A DNA stretch of 45,864 nucleotides, taken from contig CANNKH010000002.1 in NCBI GenBank assembly GCA_947504985.1, positions 1-45,864 of the forward strand, written 5' to 3'. This document shows, piece after piece, positions 1 through 10,088 of the stretch. The stretch's first letter is position 1. Each line of letters starts with the position of its first letter. Origin of the DNA: Methylococcaceae bacterium (GTDB lineage: Bacteria > Pseudomonadota > Gammaproteobacteria > Methylococcales > Methylomonadaceae). Below the pieces are notes generated by a model. The model had not been told where the DNA came from and searched no databases. It was given only the letters and a program-made list of their open reading frames with translations. The position numbers were made by a program, and so were the translations under genes.

Positions 1-627
1 CACTTTGCTGGCGGCAGTAAATCTAAACGGTGTACTTGATCCAACGTTTAACAGTTTACCATTCGCTGACATAGAACAGTCTGAGTGACCGACACCGTAC
101 TGGGTTAGTCCATAAAACTTAGCGGCAAGACCTGTCGGTGCTGTTATAGAAACCGATACGCCTTGTAAAGTGCTGGATGGCTGAATATCAAAAACTAGAC
201 CTTTATTAGCCAGTGTCTGACATTTATTCCACGCATCCAATGACCCCTGATAAACCGTGCGGGAATAAGCGGATGCTTGGTTACTATAAGCACTGCTATT
301 AAATCCAGACGTACAAATAGACTTTTGTGTTTGTTGGATTTCTGAATCACTCGCAGAAGCTGATGCGGCACCCGATGCTGGCCCATAAGACCCTTTAATT
401 GCAGCGGCTTGCGTTGAGGATTTGTCTAGTAAACTGTAATCAAAAGAACAAAAGGTTGATTTTGACATGGATTGACCGTCAGCAGCATTGCTGCTTTGGG
501 CGACATTATAAAGCCCTAAATTCATCAGGGCATTACAGGATTCGCTCGCAGACCAGGCAATATTGGGTAAAACTAAACTGGTAAGTGCCAGCATTTTCAG
601 GATAGATTTTGATTTTTTGGTAAGCAT
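1..627 (-). CDS. Secreted hypothetical protein (truncated by the left window edge)
   Basis: Minus-strand reading from ATG at 627 is open for 209 codons to the edge: MLTKKSKSILKMLALTSLVLPNIAWSASESCNALMNLGLYNVAQSS... with a clear signal peptide. It is absent from the ORF track because its stop lies outside the window. Confidence 0.8.
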   Translation of the reverse strand, partial: MLTKKSKSILKMLALTSLVLPNIAWSASESCNALMNLGLYNVAQSSNAADGQSMSKSTFCSFDYSLLDKSSTQAAAIKGSYGPASGAASASASDSEIQQTQKSICTSGFNSSAYSNQASAYSRTVYQGSLDAWNKCQTLANKGLVFDIQPSSTLQGVSVSITAPTGLAAKFYGLTQYGVGHSDCSMSANGKLLNVGSSTPFRFTAASKV

Positions 628-761
628 GATAAGACTCCATGATTAATTGCAAAGGGTTTGATAAATAAATATCAACGGGGTGGTGCAATCAAGATTATAA
701 ACAGCCGGTAATTTGCTACAATCAAGCCTCACTTGGTATTTCACCCATAGGATAGGTATTT

Positions 762-1139
762 ATGTCTGTGCATGAAAAAATTCGGCTGGTGCGGCAGTTA
801 AAAGGTTGGTCACAGGAAGAGGTCGCGACTAAGCTGGAGATGTCGCCAAATGGCTATGGCAGCATTGAACGGGGTGAAACGGACATTAATTTATCAAGGC
901 TTGAGCAAATTGCCGCCTTGTTCGGCATCAAGCTGGCGGATTTGCTGGAGTTGAATGAAAAAAGCGTATTAAATTTAGCCTGTGAACAAAATCAAAGCAA
1001 CTGGCACATCGGCGCAAGTTCGCTTGGCTATCTGCAATTGCAGGCTGAGCTTGAGAAACAACAGCTTATTAACGGGCAAAAAGACAAAGAAATTGAATAC
1101 CTAAAACAAATCAACGCGCTGTTAAATAAGCCTGATTAA
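762..1139 (+). CDS. XRE-family helix-turn-helix regulator with C-terminal coiled coil
   Basis: IRLVRQLKGWSQEEVATKLEMSPNGYGSIERGETDINLSRLEQIAALFGI is a typical HTH_3 domain. Confidence 0.85.
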   Translation: MSVHEKIRLVRQLKGWSQEEVATKLEMSPNGYGSIERGETDINLSRLEQIAALFGIKLADLLELNEKSVLNLACEQNQSNWHIGASSLGYLQLQAELEKQQLINGQKDKEIEYLKQINALLNKPD

Positions 1140-1221
1140 TGCCTGCTTATTCTGGTGCCAATATCTCTGGCGAATAGACATTGTTCCACGCTCCATATGG
1201 GCACGATAAAAAAGATAAGCC

Positions 1222-1632
1222 ATGTATAAAGAACTGTTCAAAAAATTTGAAAACGCAGAAAACTTAGGCGGCAAGGCGTGGCAACATGCGCTTAATGTTG
1301 ATTTGATTGAACAAGTCGCCATTAAAGATTGCTCAATCCATTGTTTCCATTATCAGCAAATGTTGGAAATGCTGTTTAAATATTTGCTGGAGACGAAAAG
1401 CAAATACGGTGCTTACGCTCATACGCATAAATTAAATAAACTACTTGAGCAACTTATCGAATTCACGCCATTTAAAACGGACAAATCCAACTACAGCATG
1501 GCGTTACAAGTGATTACCGTGTGCGCCGAAGAGTATCGATATAATTTTTTAATCGATTGTGAAGGCTATAAAGAGAGTTTAAGTCTAGCCAATCGGCTAT
1601 TAAAGGAATTGCTTGATTTTGAAGCCGCCTGA
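1222..1632 (+). CDS. HEPN-like small alpha-helical protein
   Basis: CFHYQQMLEMLFKYLLETKSKYGAYAHTHKLNKLL resembles the HEPN pattern (QQ..E...K..L ... tH.L..L). Family call from pattern only. Confidence 0.5.
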   Translation: MYKELFKKFENAENLGGKAWQHALNVDLIEQVAIKDCSIHCFHYQQMLEMLFKYLLETKSKYGAYAHTHKLNKLLEQLIEFTPFKTDKSNYSMALQVITVCAEEYRYNFLIDCEGYKESLSLANRLLKELLDFEAA

Positions 1633-1655
1633 TTTTTTAACCGCTATCTAGCTAA

Positions 1656-2483
1656 TCAAAACGCCTTATCCCGCCGACATTTAATCGCCCAAGCCACATC
1701 AGCTGCCTGACGGTTTTCCTTAACGTCATGTACACGAAATAGCTTAACGCCAGCCATTACGCCCAAGGCAGTGGTTACGGCGGTGGCAGTTACCAATCCT
1801 GTGGGTTCTTCAACGGCACAAAGACTACCCATAAAGCGTTTGCGGCTAGTGCCTAGCAATACCGGAAAACTTAACGCGACCAAGCGATCAAGATGTGCCA
1901 GTAAATCTAGATTATCTTGCTTGCGTTTGCCAAAACCAATACCGGGATCAATTGCTATATTTTCTTTCTTAACGCCGATACCCAAAGCTATATTAATCCG
2001 TGCATATAACGCCTCAATAACTTCTTGCACCACGTCATCATAGTAAGGGTTATCCTGCATGGTTTTTGGGGTACCCTTGCGGTGCATTAAGATTATCGGC
2101 ACACCTGATTCAGCTGCTAACGTCAATATCGCCGCATCATCCTGTCCGGCAGAGACATCATTAATTATCGTTGCTCCTGCTGCTAAAGCGGCTTTAGCCA
2201 CTTCACTCGATGTGGTGTCAATGCTAATCATGATGTTTGTTTGCTGCTTGAGCGCAGTAATCACTGGAATCACCCGTTGTATTTGCTGTTGTGCAGGCAC
2301 GGGTTCAGAACCTGGCCTAGTTGATTCACCGCCTATGTCGATAATATCTGCGCCTTCGTGCTGCATTTGTAGCGCTTGTTGTAAGGCGGCTTGCTTATCG
2401 GTGTATTGGGCACCATCGGAAAAGCTATCTGGCGTTATATTTAAAATGCCCATAATGAGCGGTTTATCGTGGTAGTTAAACAT
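1656..2483 (-). CDS. folP: Dihydropteroate synthase
   Basis: MGILNITPDSFSDGAQY, DIGGESTRPGSEPV, SIDTTSSEVA, DPGIGFGK motifs. Confidence 0.96.
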   Translation of the reverse strand: MFNYHDKPLIMGILNITPDSFSDGAQYTDKQAALQQALQMQHEGADIIDIGGESTRPGSEPVPAQQQIQRVIPVITALKQQTNIMISIDTTSSEVAKAALAAGATIINDVSAGQDDAAILTLAAESGVPIILMHRKGTPKTMQDNPYYDDVVQEVIEALYARINIALGIGVKKENIAIDPGIGFGKRKQDNLDLLAHLDRLVALSFPVLLGTSRKRFMGSLCAVEEPTGLVTATAVTTALGVMAGVKLFRVHDVKENRQAADVAWAIKCRRDKAF

Positions 2484-2558
2484 ACGGAAAACTCCTAGGT
2501 ACGTCGATTTTGACAGATTCGAGTATAATGCCGCTTCGATTTTAAACTGAATAGCGTA

Positions 2559-3095
2559 ATGGACAAACCTCGATTAGCTTGGGCGATGACTGGCTCAGGC
2601 CACTATATAAAAGAATGTCTGGATTTTTTGCTCACCTTGGATGCTGTGGATTTGTATATCAGCCAAGCGGGTGAGGAAGTGTTAAAAATGTACGGCATTG
2701 ATCTCAAAGACATCCGCGCAAAAATGCCGATTTATCGCGACAAAGCCGCTTCTGCGCCACCAGTCGGTCATTTTTATAAAGGTTATTACCATACGTTTGT
2801 TATGGCACCAACGACATCGAATACCGTCGCCAAATGCGTGCTAGGTATTGCCGATACCTTGGTGACTAATCTTTATTCACAAGCTGGAAAATGCCGTGTG
2901 CCGAGTATTGTTTATCCTTGCGATATTGCACCAGTAATGGAAACGACGGCGCCGGGTGGCATGGTGATGGTTTATCCACGCAAAATTGATCTGGAAGGCA
3001 CTAATAAATTACGGGATTTTGAATACACTACCGTTGTCGAAAGCGTCGATGCGCTTATTCATCAGGTTAATACTCGGCTTGCGGCACTGAAATGA
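2559..3095 (+). CDS. Archaeal-type flavoprotein, dihydromethanopterin reductase (acceptor)-like
   Basis: Flavoprotein-like fold, MTGSGHYIKECLDFL, APTTSNTVAKCVLGIADTL, and position at the head of an H4MPT gene cluster. Confidence 0.8.
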   Translation: MDKPRLAWAMTGSGHYIKECLDFLLTLDAVDLYISQAGEEVLKMYGIDLKDIRAKMPIYRDKAASAPPVGHFYKGYYHTFVMAPTTSNTVAKCVLGIADTLVTNLYSQAGKCRVPSIVYPCDIAPVMETTAPGGMVMVYPRKIDLEGTNKLRDFEYTTVVESVDALIHQVNTRLAALK

Positions 3096-4480
3096 GCGAA
3101 CATATTCTTTTTCTTACCGGCAAATTGGCAGAAAAACAACTGTATGCCATCCTCGAAAAAATGCAGCCTGACTTCACTTATACCGTGCATCAACTCGGGA
3201 TTAAGGTCGCGGCGTTAATGACGACTGACATGATCGCGCGGCGTTTGAAAGATACCTTTGGTGCTGATCGCATGATTTTGCCAGGACGCTGTCGTGGCGA
3301 TATAGCGGCGTTGTCCAGCATATTTAATATGCCGATTGCACGCGGCCCTGAAGAACTCAAGGACTTGCCGCAATATTTTGGTCATCGGGCGCATGTTTAT
3401 GATTTGAGCCACTATCGAGTGAAAATTTTTGCCGAAATTACTGATGCGCCCAATATCAGTATTGATGCCGTGCTTAAACGTGCGGATTATTATCGTAAGA
3501 ACGGTGCTGATGTTATCGATATCGGTTGTTTGCCCAGTACTCCATTTCCGCAGCTGGAAGCTATTATTCAAGCCCTGAAACAACAAGGCTTTACTGTTAG
3601 CATTGATTCGCTGGATGCACAGGATTTGCTTAGAGGTGGCAAGGCGGGTGCCGATTATCTGCTTAGTTTGCACGAAAGCAGTCTGTGGATTGCTGACGAG
3701 GTTGCTGCCACACCGATATTAATTCCCGAAAAACACGAAGACCTCGCTTCGTTGGAACGTGCTATCAGCGTGATGCAGAAAAAAAATCGTGCATTTATCG
3801 TCGACCCAATTTTGGACCCACTGCATTTCGGTTTTACGCAATCCATCGTGCGCTATCATGAGGTCAGAAAAAACCACCCCGATATTGAAATGATGATGGG
3901 CGTTGGTAATATCACCGAATTAACCCATGCCGATACCGCCGGCATGAATGCGCTACTGCTGGGTATTTGTTCTGAACTCAATATCAATCATATTCTGGCG
4001 ACCGAAGTCAGCCAGCATGCTTGCCGGTCAATCCGCGAGGCAGATCTGTCTAGGCGCATCATGCTGGCGGCAAAACAACACAATACCTTGCCCAAACATA
4101 TTCATCCGGGCTTAATGGCCTTACATGAAACCTCGCCATTTCCTTACAGCTTTGCAGAAATCACGGAATTGGCAGGACAAATTAAAGACCCGAGTTATCG
4201 CATTCAAACCAGCGCTGAAGGCTTACATATTTTCAACCGTGACGGCTTGCACACGGCCACCGACCCCTTTGCTTTATACCCTAAATTGCACGTTGAAAGC
4301 GATGGCGGTCATGCTTTTTATTTGGGGGTAGAGCTAGCGCGTGCCGAAATTGCCTGGCAATTAGGTAAGCGCTTTACCCAAGATCAAGCATTAAATTGGG
4401 GCTGTGCGACCGATCAAGTTGACAGCACCGTTGATCTGCACACGTTTAAACCTGTCGGAAGTACCTTACAAAAATCATGA
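3092..4480 (+). CDS. Dihydropteroate synthase-like protein of H4MPT biosynthesis (DUF6513-type N-terminus)
   Basis: DHPS-like core (GADVIDIGCLPSTPFPQ, VSIDSLDAQDLLRGGKAGADYLLSLH) fused to an extra N-terminal domain; overlaps the preceding gene. Confidence 0.85.
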   Translation: MSEHILFLTGKLAEKQLYAILEKMQPDFTYTVHQLGIKVAALMTTDMIARRLKDTFGADRMILPGRCRGDIAALSSIFNMPIARGPEELKDLPQYFGHRAHVYDLSHYRVKIFAEITDAPNISIDAVLKRADYYRKNGADVIDIGCLPSTPFPQLEAIIQALKQQGFTVSIDSLDAQDLLRGGKAGADYLLSLHESSLWIADEVAATPILIPEKHEDLASLERAISVMQKKNRAFIVDPILDPLHFGFTQSIVRYHEVRKNHPDIEMMMGVGNITELTHADTAGMNALLLGICSELNINHILATEVSQHACRSIREADLSRRIMLAAKQHNTLPKHIHPGLMALHETSPFPYSFAEITELAGQIKDPSYRIQTSAEGLHIFNRDGLHTATDPFALYPKLHVESDGGHAFYLGVELARAEIAWQLGKRFTQDQALNWGCATDQVDSTVDLHTFKPVGSTLQKS

Positions 4481-5037
4481 TTCAAGAAACAATAGTCACT
4501 ACCCATAATGAAGACGGCATAACCCATATCGCCCCGATGGGTATTCATGTGAACGGCGATGAATTTATCATTTTGCCTTTTCGTCCCTCGACGACACTCA
4601 ATAATTTGCTGGCAAGCCATGTCGCGGTCATTAATTACTGCGACGATGTGCGCGTTTTTGCCGGCTGTTTAACCGGACGATACGATTGGCCGCTACGCGC
4701 TGCGGAAAAAATCAGCACACCCGTTCTGGCTTGTGCGCTGGCACATACTGAAGTGCAAGTCATCGACATTGAAGATAACCCGGTTCGTCCCAAAGTATTT
4801 TGTTCCGCCGTACATAGCGTCAATCATGCCCCTTTTAAAGGTTTTAACCGCGCCCAACATGCGGTACTGGAAGCGGCTATTCTGGTGAGTCGCTTATCGA
4901 TGCTGACATCGGAAAAAATAGCTTCGGAACTGGCTTATCTGCGTATCGGCTTTACCAAAACTGCAGGCGAGCGTGAACAAGAAGCCTGGGATTGGTTAAT
5001 GACGGCCATTGACAACCATAACGGAGCCAACCGATGA
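4477..5037 (+). CDS. DUF447-family protein associated with H4MPT
   Basis: IQETIVTTHNEDGITHIAPMGIHV N-terminus characteristic of DUF447; overlaps both neighbours. Confidence 0.85.
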   Translation: MIQETIVTTHNEDGITHIAPMGIHVNGDEFIILPFRPSTTLNNLLASHVAVINYCDDVRVFAGCLTGRYDWPLRAAEKISTPVLACALAHTEVQVIDIEDNPVRPKVFCSAVHSVNHAPFKGFNRAQHAVLEAAILVSRLSMLTSEKIASELAYLRIGFTKTAGEREQEAWDWLMTAIDNHNGANR

Positions 5038-5717
5038 CTGGAATGCTCGCCAGTGTCAATAGCCTAGCCGAAGCCTTGCTGGTTCTGGATGCAGAAGTTG
5101 ATATTATTGACTTAAAACAACCTTCAGCCGGTGCCTTAGGTGCTTTGGATATTGCGGTTGTTAAGGCTATTGTTGCTCAATGTCATGGTTTGCGCCCGAT
5201 CAGTGCCACCATTGGCGATTTGCCGATGCAGCCGGAGAGAATTGTTAATGCAGTAACGGTCATGGCGAAAACCGGTGTGGACTATATCAAAATCGGCTTT
5301 TTTCCAGGCGGCGACCCGTTAGGTTGCATAGAAAAACTGGCTGAACTGGCGCAAGAAAAGTTTGCCTTGATAGCGGTACTGTTTGCCGACCAACAGCCCG
5401 ATTTTTCTTTGGTGAGCGCCTTAAAGCAATCCGGTTTTAAAGGGGTTATGTTAGATACGATGGCTAAAGCCAACGGCTCGTTAACGCAGGTGATGAACCC
5501 AACAGACATCGCCCGATTTGTGACGCTGGCTAAACAACATCAGCTTATTTGCGGACTTGCAGGTTCGTTAAGACGCGAAGACATTGCTGACCTATTGCTT
5601 TACCAACCTGATTATTTGGGTTTCAGGGGCGCATTATGCGAACAACATAACCGCGTTGGCGCGGTGGCTAAAACCGCGGTCGCACACATAAAACAGGCCA
5701 TAAATTCAGCAGGGTAA
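5034..5717 (+). CDS. mfnB: (5-formylfuran-3-yl)methyl phosphate synthase (MfnB/DUF556)
   Basis: MLASVNSLAEALLVLDAEVDIIDLKQPSAGALGAL, YIKIGFFPG, GLAGSLRREDI. Confidence 0.88.
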   Translation: MTGMLASVNSLAEALLVLDAEVDIIDLKQPSAGALGALDIAVVKAIVAQCHGLRPISATIGDLPMQPERIVNAVTVMAKTGVDYIKIGFFPGGDPLGCIEKLAELAQEKFALIAVLFADQQPDFSLVSALKQSGFKGVMLDTMAKANGSLTQVMNPTDIARFVTLAKQHQLICGLAGSLRREDIADLLLYQPDYLGFRGALCEQHNRVGAVAKTAVAHIKQAINSAG

Positions 5718-5728
5718 TTTCCCACCGA

Positions 5729-5767
5729 AACGATAGGTGGCCTAACTTCATCCACTATCGTTTTTTT
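5729..5767 (+). terminator. Rho-independent terminator after the H4MPT operon
   Basis: AACGATAGGTGG-cctaacttcat-CCACTATCG followed by TTTTTTT (one bulged G). Confidence 0.8.
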
Positions 5768-5790
5768 AAACCACCCATTATCAATAGTCT

Positions 5791-6786
5791 ATGACATACG
5801 CCCCTCAATCCATAATGCGCATTGCTTTAACCCCCGGCGAACCGGCAGGCATCGGTCCTGATCTGTGCATTCAACTTGCTCAGCAGAATTTACCTTACCA
5901 ACCTGTCATCATCGCCAATCCGGAATTGTTGGAGCAACGTGCCAGACTGTTAGGGTTGCCCTTACAGATTACGTTGTTTGATAGCAACTTACCCGCACAT
6001 CCTCAGCAAGCAGGTGAACTGACGGTATTACCTTTTGAACTAGCTGAACCGGTGCAATGCGGTCGATTGAATCAGGCTAATAGTCGGTATGTGTTAAAAA
6101 CCATTACTAAAGCCACCAAAGGTTGCATGGATGGCACGTTTGCCGCGATGGTTACTGGGCCGGTACACAAAGGCATTATTAACGATGCCGGTTTTCCATT
6201 TAGCGGTCATACCGAATATATTGCCGATATTACCGGTGGTCAGCCGGTCATGATGCTGATAACTTCTGGGTTGCGCGTTGCCTTAGTCACCAATCATCTC
6301 CCGTTAGCTCATGTCAGCCAAGCCATTACGCATAACCGTTTGCGAACCATTATCCGTATACTGGATCATGATTTACGCTCACGTTTTCATCTGGATAATC
6401 CGAAAATTCTGGTGTGCGGTCTTAATCCTCATGCTGGTGAAGGCGGTCATCTTGGCAGGGAAGAAATCGAAATTATTGAGCCTGTACTCGATAGTTTTCG
6501 CGCCCAAGGCTTAAATATTGAAGGTCCATTACCTGCGGATACCGTCTTTACCCCTAAATATCTAGCTTCAGCCGATGCAGTATTGGCGATGTATCATGAC
6601 CAAGGCTTGCCGGTACTTAAATCTAAAGGTTTCGGTCAGGCGGTTAATATCACATTGGGGTTGCCCATTATCCGCACCTCGGTTGACCACGGCACGGCTT
6701 TAGACTTAGCAGGTAGCGGCAAGGTCGACGCAGGTAGCTTGTTTGTTGCCCTGCAAACCGCATTAACCATGAGCATTAATCCATGA
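5791..6786 (+). CDS. pdxA: 4-hydroxythreonine-4-phosphate dehydrogenase
   Basis: [48 protein letters not shown]. True start may be the internal ATG at 5815. Confidence 0.95.
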   Translation: MTYAPQSIMRIALTPGEPAGIGPDLCIQLAQQNLPYQPVIIANPELLEQRARLLGLPLQITLFDSNLPAHPQQAGELTVLPFELAEPVQCGRLNQANSRYVLKTITKATKGCMDGTFAAMVTGPVHKGIINDAGFPFSGHTEYIADITGGQPVMMLITSGLRVALVTNHLPLAHVSQAITHNRLRTIIRILDHDLRSRFHLDNPKILVCGLNPHAGEGGHLGREEIEIIEPVLDSFRAQGLNIEGPLPADTVFTPKYLASADAVLAMYHDQGLPVLKSKGFGQAVNITLGLPIIRTSVDHGTALDLAGSGKVDAGSLFVALQTALTMSINP

Positions 6787-7556
6787 CACACACGCCACGC
6801 AAACGCTTTGGTCAGAATTTTTTACATGACTACACCATCATTGACAATATACTCGCCAGCATACAGGTCAAATCGGGTGAACATTGGGTTGAAATTGGTC
6901 CCGGTATGGGCGCATTAACAAAGCCTTTATTAGCAAAAGCTATCCGCCTTGATGTTGTCGAACTGGACAGGGATTTAGTGGCGTTACTTAAAAATACTTT
7001 CGGGCAACAAGAAAATATTGAGATTCACAGTGCCGACGCATTACGGTTTGATTTTGCTGCGCTAGCGAAACCACATGAAAAACTGCGTGTTATCGGCAAT
7101 CTGCCCTATAACATTTCTACGCCGTTAATGTTTCATTTGCTCGATAACGCCTATTGCATTGAAGACATGCACTTTATGTTGCAAAAAGAAGTCATCGATA
7201 GGATTTGTTCACCACCAGGCAGTAAGCAATACGGTAGGCTCAGTGTCATGATGCAGTATTATTGCGCCACCGAACATTTATTCGATGTACCGCCAGAAAG
7301 TTTCGAGCCCGCCCCTAAGGTGATGTCGGCAATTGTACGTTTAATACCACATCACAAGCCGCCGGTTGATGTCGAAGATGTCGCCAAACTTAACCGAGTT
7401 GTTACCGAAGCCTTTTCGCAACGCCGCAAAACCCTGCGTAATTCATTAAAAAAACTGATCACCGAAGCGCAGATTGTCGCATTAAATATTGATCCCACCT
7501 TACGGGCTGAAACCATTCCACTCAGAGATTTTGCTAAATTGAGTAACCTGCTATAG
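6783..7556 (+). CDS. rsmA/ksgA: 16S rRNA (adenine1518-N6/adenine1519-N6)-dimethyltransferase
   Basis: [46 protein letters not shown]; overlaps pdxA. Confidence 0.97.
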   Translation: MTHTPRKRFGQNFLHDYTIIDNILASIQVKSGEHWVEIGPGMGALTKPLLAKAIRLDVVELDRDLVALLKNTFGQQENIEIHSADALRFDFAALAKPHEKLRVIGNLPYNISTPLMFHLLDNAYCIEDMHFMLQKEVIDRICSPPGSKQYGRLSVMMQYYCATEHLFDVPPESFEPAPKVMSAIVRLIPHHKPPVDVEDVAKLNRVVTEAFSQRRKTLRNSLKKLITEAQIVALNIDPTLRAETIPLRDFAKLSNLL

Positions 7557-7609
7557 GTAGTCGTGCATATCTTCATGGCAAATAGCTTAATATCTAGCCT
7601 ACTTATTAT

Positions 7610-8725
7610 GTGATGACCATAGAAAAAACACATATTGTTTATCTTGATACTATTCGAGGGTTGGCAGCCTTAACGGTTGTGAGTGAGCATTTTGTAATTG
7701 CCTACGGACTACCGTGCGAGGGTGAGCTATGTCGGCAATGGCTTGATAATTCACCTTTGCATATTTGGTGGGACGGCATTGCTGCCGTTTCGATGTTTTT
7801 TGTACTCAGTGGGTTTGTGCTATCGCTTAAGCATTTTCGCACGGAGACAGGATCGGATATGGCGCAATTTGCATTGCTGGGTTATAGCTTGAATCGTATA
7901 TCAAGAATATGGTTGCCTTATGGCGTTATCCTTTTTATGAGTGCGCTTTTATATATGGCGACTGTCAATATTCTGCCAATATCGACTGGGCTACCCGCTA
8001 GCGACTGGATTACGCAAATGTGGCGTAGTCACCCTTTAACACTAATGAGCATGTTGCGCGAGGCGTTTTTGCTCTATTTACCACCATTAGTTGTCTTAAT
8101 ACCGCAGTCTTGGACGTTGTCTATTGAGCTGGTGCTATCATTATTTTTGCCGGTAGGTTTATTGCTTGCGCAGCGAGGTGTGTCATGGTTGCTGTTTTTT
8201 GGTGTGCTGGCGGTTACTGTGCTGGGTGTGTCGGTTTTTGTAGTGCATTTTTTGATCGGTCTTTTGCTTGCCAAATATCATAAAGTAGTTACTTCATACC
8301 TGATGCGTTACCGTTGGCAACGCTGGTTGATATTGGTAATTGGTCTGTTTTTTTATACTGCGGCAGACAGCCTTTATTCGGTGCTAAATGACACTGGATT
8401 ATGGTTGGTTTCTGGGTTGGGGGCGGGCATGATTTTGCTGTTTGTATTGGGATCGTTGCAAACCCAAGCGTTATTGTCTCAGCCAAGCTTACGGTATATT
8501 GGCAAAGTGTCTTATAGTCTCTATTTGCTGCACATGGCGGTATTGATGTTCTTAACACCTTTTTTATTGCAAATACTGGCATTGGTTGTCAGTAATCACT
8601 TGGGTTTATGGTTGGGTGGTTGGCTTTTAACGATTATGGTGTCGCTATTGCTGTCGTTATTATCTTATCATTGGTTAGAATTGCCTTGTATGGCATTAGG
8701 TAAGCGTTTGAGTGGATTGCGTTAG
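7610..8725 (+). CDS. Acyltransferase 3 family integral membrane protein
   Basis: IVYLDTIRGLAALTVVSEHF and FFVLSGFVLSLKHF, multiple TM segments, C-terminal SYSLYLLHMAVL. Confidence 0.88.
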   Translation: MMTIEKTHIVYLDTIRGLAALTVVSEHFVIAYGLPCEGELCRQWLDNSPLHIWWDGIAAVSMFFVLSGFVLSLKHFRTETGSDMAQFALLGYSLNRISRIWLPYGVILFMSALLYMATVNILPISTGLPASDWITQMWRSHPLTLMSMLREAFLLYLPPLVVLIPQSWTLSIELVLSLFLPVGLLLAQRGVSWLLFFGVLAVTVLGVSVFVVHFLIGLLLAKYHKVVTSYLMRYRWQRWLILVIGLFFYTAADSLYSVLNDTGLWLVSGLGAGMILLFVLGSLQTQALLSQPSLRYIGKVSYSLYLLHMAVLMFLTPFLLQILALVVSNHLGLWLGGWLLTIMVSLLLSLLSYHWLELPCMALGKRLSGLR

Positions 8726-8799
8726 TGAACGTGCGTAGTCGCTACTTTTTAGCAAGGACGTTATGCTATGTTGTTGGCAAAGGGAGATTAAAATGCAGA

Positions 8800-8817
8800 C
8801 TGTCATAATTTCATTAT
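8800..8817 (+). promoter_or_regulatory. Possible PHO-box half-site upstream of pstS
   Basis: CTGTCATAATTTCATTAT: first 7-mer is an exact PHO-box half-site, second repeat poorly conserved. Confidence 0.3.
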
Positions 8818-8886
8818 ATTGAAACAATATGATTACAAAGTTTTTTTGGCAGCTTTTTTTGTACTAAATAATTTGGAGAGTTGATA

Positions 8887-9870
8887 ATGACATTATCTTT
8901 TAAAATAAAATCACTAATAGCTGCGATGGGTATTGCTTCTGCAATACTAGCCAGCAGCACAGTTTATGCAGTACAAAAGGTTGATGCAGGTATTCCTGAA
9001 TACCAAAAAGCCAGTGGCATCTCTGGTAATTTATCCAGTGTGGGTTCTGATACGTTGGCAAATCAAATGACGCTTTGGGCTGAAGAATTTAACCGTATTT
9101 ATCCTAATGTGAATATTCAGATTCAAGCAGCAGGTTCTTCTACAGCGCCTCCCGCATTAACAGAGGGAACATCAAATCTTGGGCCGATGAGCCGCGAAAT
9201 GAAAGATGATGAACTAGAAGCTTTTGAAAAAAAATTCGGTTATAAGCCGACGGCAATCCCTGTTGCTGTTGATGCTTTGGCTGTTTTTGTCAATAAAGAC
9301 AATCCAATAAAAGGGTTATCTGTTGATCAGGTAGATGCTATTTTTTCATCGACACGCAAATGCGGTTATTCAACAGACATTCTGAATTGGGGCGATGCGG
9401 GTGTTGATACTTGGAAAACAAAAAGTATTCAGTTATACGGGCGTAATTCTGTTTCGGGTACTTATGGGTACTTTAAAGAACACGGTTTATGTAAAGGAGA
9501 CTTCAAAAACAATGTTAATGAACAACCTGGATCAGCTTCGGTGGTGCAATCAGTCACTACATCGCTAAATGGCGTGGGCTATGCCGGTTTAGGCTATGTG
9601 ACATCAGGAATTAAACCGGTGCCTTTGGCCAAAAAAGGCAGTAAGGATTTTGTTGAGGCAACGCCTGAAAACGCATTGGCAGGCAAGTATCCTCTTGCCC
9701 GATATTTGTATGTTTATGTTAATAAAAAGCCTAATCAACCTTTGGCACCGTTGGAAAATGAGTTTATAAAAATGGTGTTATCTAAAGCTGGTCAGCAAGT
9801 TGTTATAAAAGATGGTTATATTCCTTTGCCTGCAAAAGTAGTTGAAAAAATTCTTAAGCTTATTAAGTAA
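8887..9870 (+). CDS. pstS: Phosphate ABC transporter substrate-binding protein
   Basis: Signal peptide, [57 protein letters not shown] at 8887 preferred over the track's TTG at 8881 because GGAG lies at suitable spacing. Confidence 0.95.
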   Translation: MTLSFKIKSLIAAMGIASAILASSTVYAVQKVDAGIPEYQKASGISGNLSSVGSDTLANQMTLWAEEFNRIYPNVNIQIQAAGSSTAPPALTEGTSNLGPMSREMKDDELEAFEKKFGYKPTAIPVAVDALAVFVNKDNPIKGLSVDQVDAIFSSTRKCGYSTDILNWGDAGVDTWKTKSIQLYGRNSVSGTYGYFKEHGLCKGDFKNNVNEQPGSASVVQSVTTSLNGVGYAGLGYVTSGIKPVPLAKKGSKDFVEATPENALAGKYPLARYLYVYVNKKPNQPLAPLENEFIKMVLSKAGQQVVIKDGYIPLPAKVVEKILKLIK

Positions 9871-9957
9871 ATAACATTAAAAACAATTTTATTGCAAACG
9901 ATTGTGCTCACATAAAAATGCTTACAGAGTAGCGAAGTCTTCAGTTGGTTAAAGAAA

Positions 9958-9998
9958 GCGGCTGAGATTTGTTTATACAGATCTCAGCCGCTTTTTTT
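9958..9998 (+). terminator. Strong rho-independent terminator between pstS and pstC
   Basis: GCGGCTGAGAT ... ATCTCAGCCGC followed by TTTTTTT; perfect 11-bp stem. Confidence 0.92.
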
Positions 9999-10088
9999 CT
10001 GTCTTTTTGTTATAACATTGTCATATTTTGTTTCTATAATCCTTGCCCAATGTCTGAAATTAACAAATACACAAAATATCCTTAAGTT

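Noticed and set aside
195-386. 63-aa minus-strand ORF near the left edge
   Set aside because: Out of frame with the longer signal-peptide-bearing ORF (1-627) that better explains the region.
1122-1322. 66-aa minus-strand ORF between the XRE and HEPN-like genes (possible antitoxin)
   Set aside because: Overlaps both coding regions antisense, no motif or ribosome binding site evident.
2059-2475. 138-aa plus-strand ORF opposite folP
   Set aside because: Antisense to a clearly conserved dihydropteroate synthase.
2510-2529. TTGACA...TATAAT in the folP/H4MPT divergent spacer as a sigma70 promoter
   Set aside because: Spacing is only 8 nt, too short for a -35/-10 pair; TATAAT alone is insufficient evidence.
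3215-3673. 152-aa minus-strand ORF
   Set aside because: Antisense to the DHPS-like H4MPT gene; no recognisable motif.
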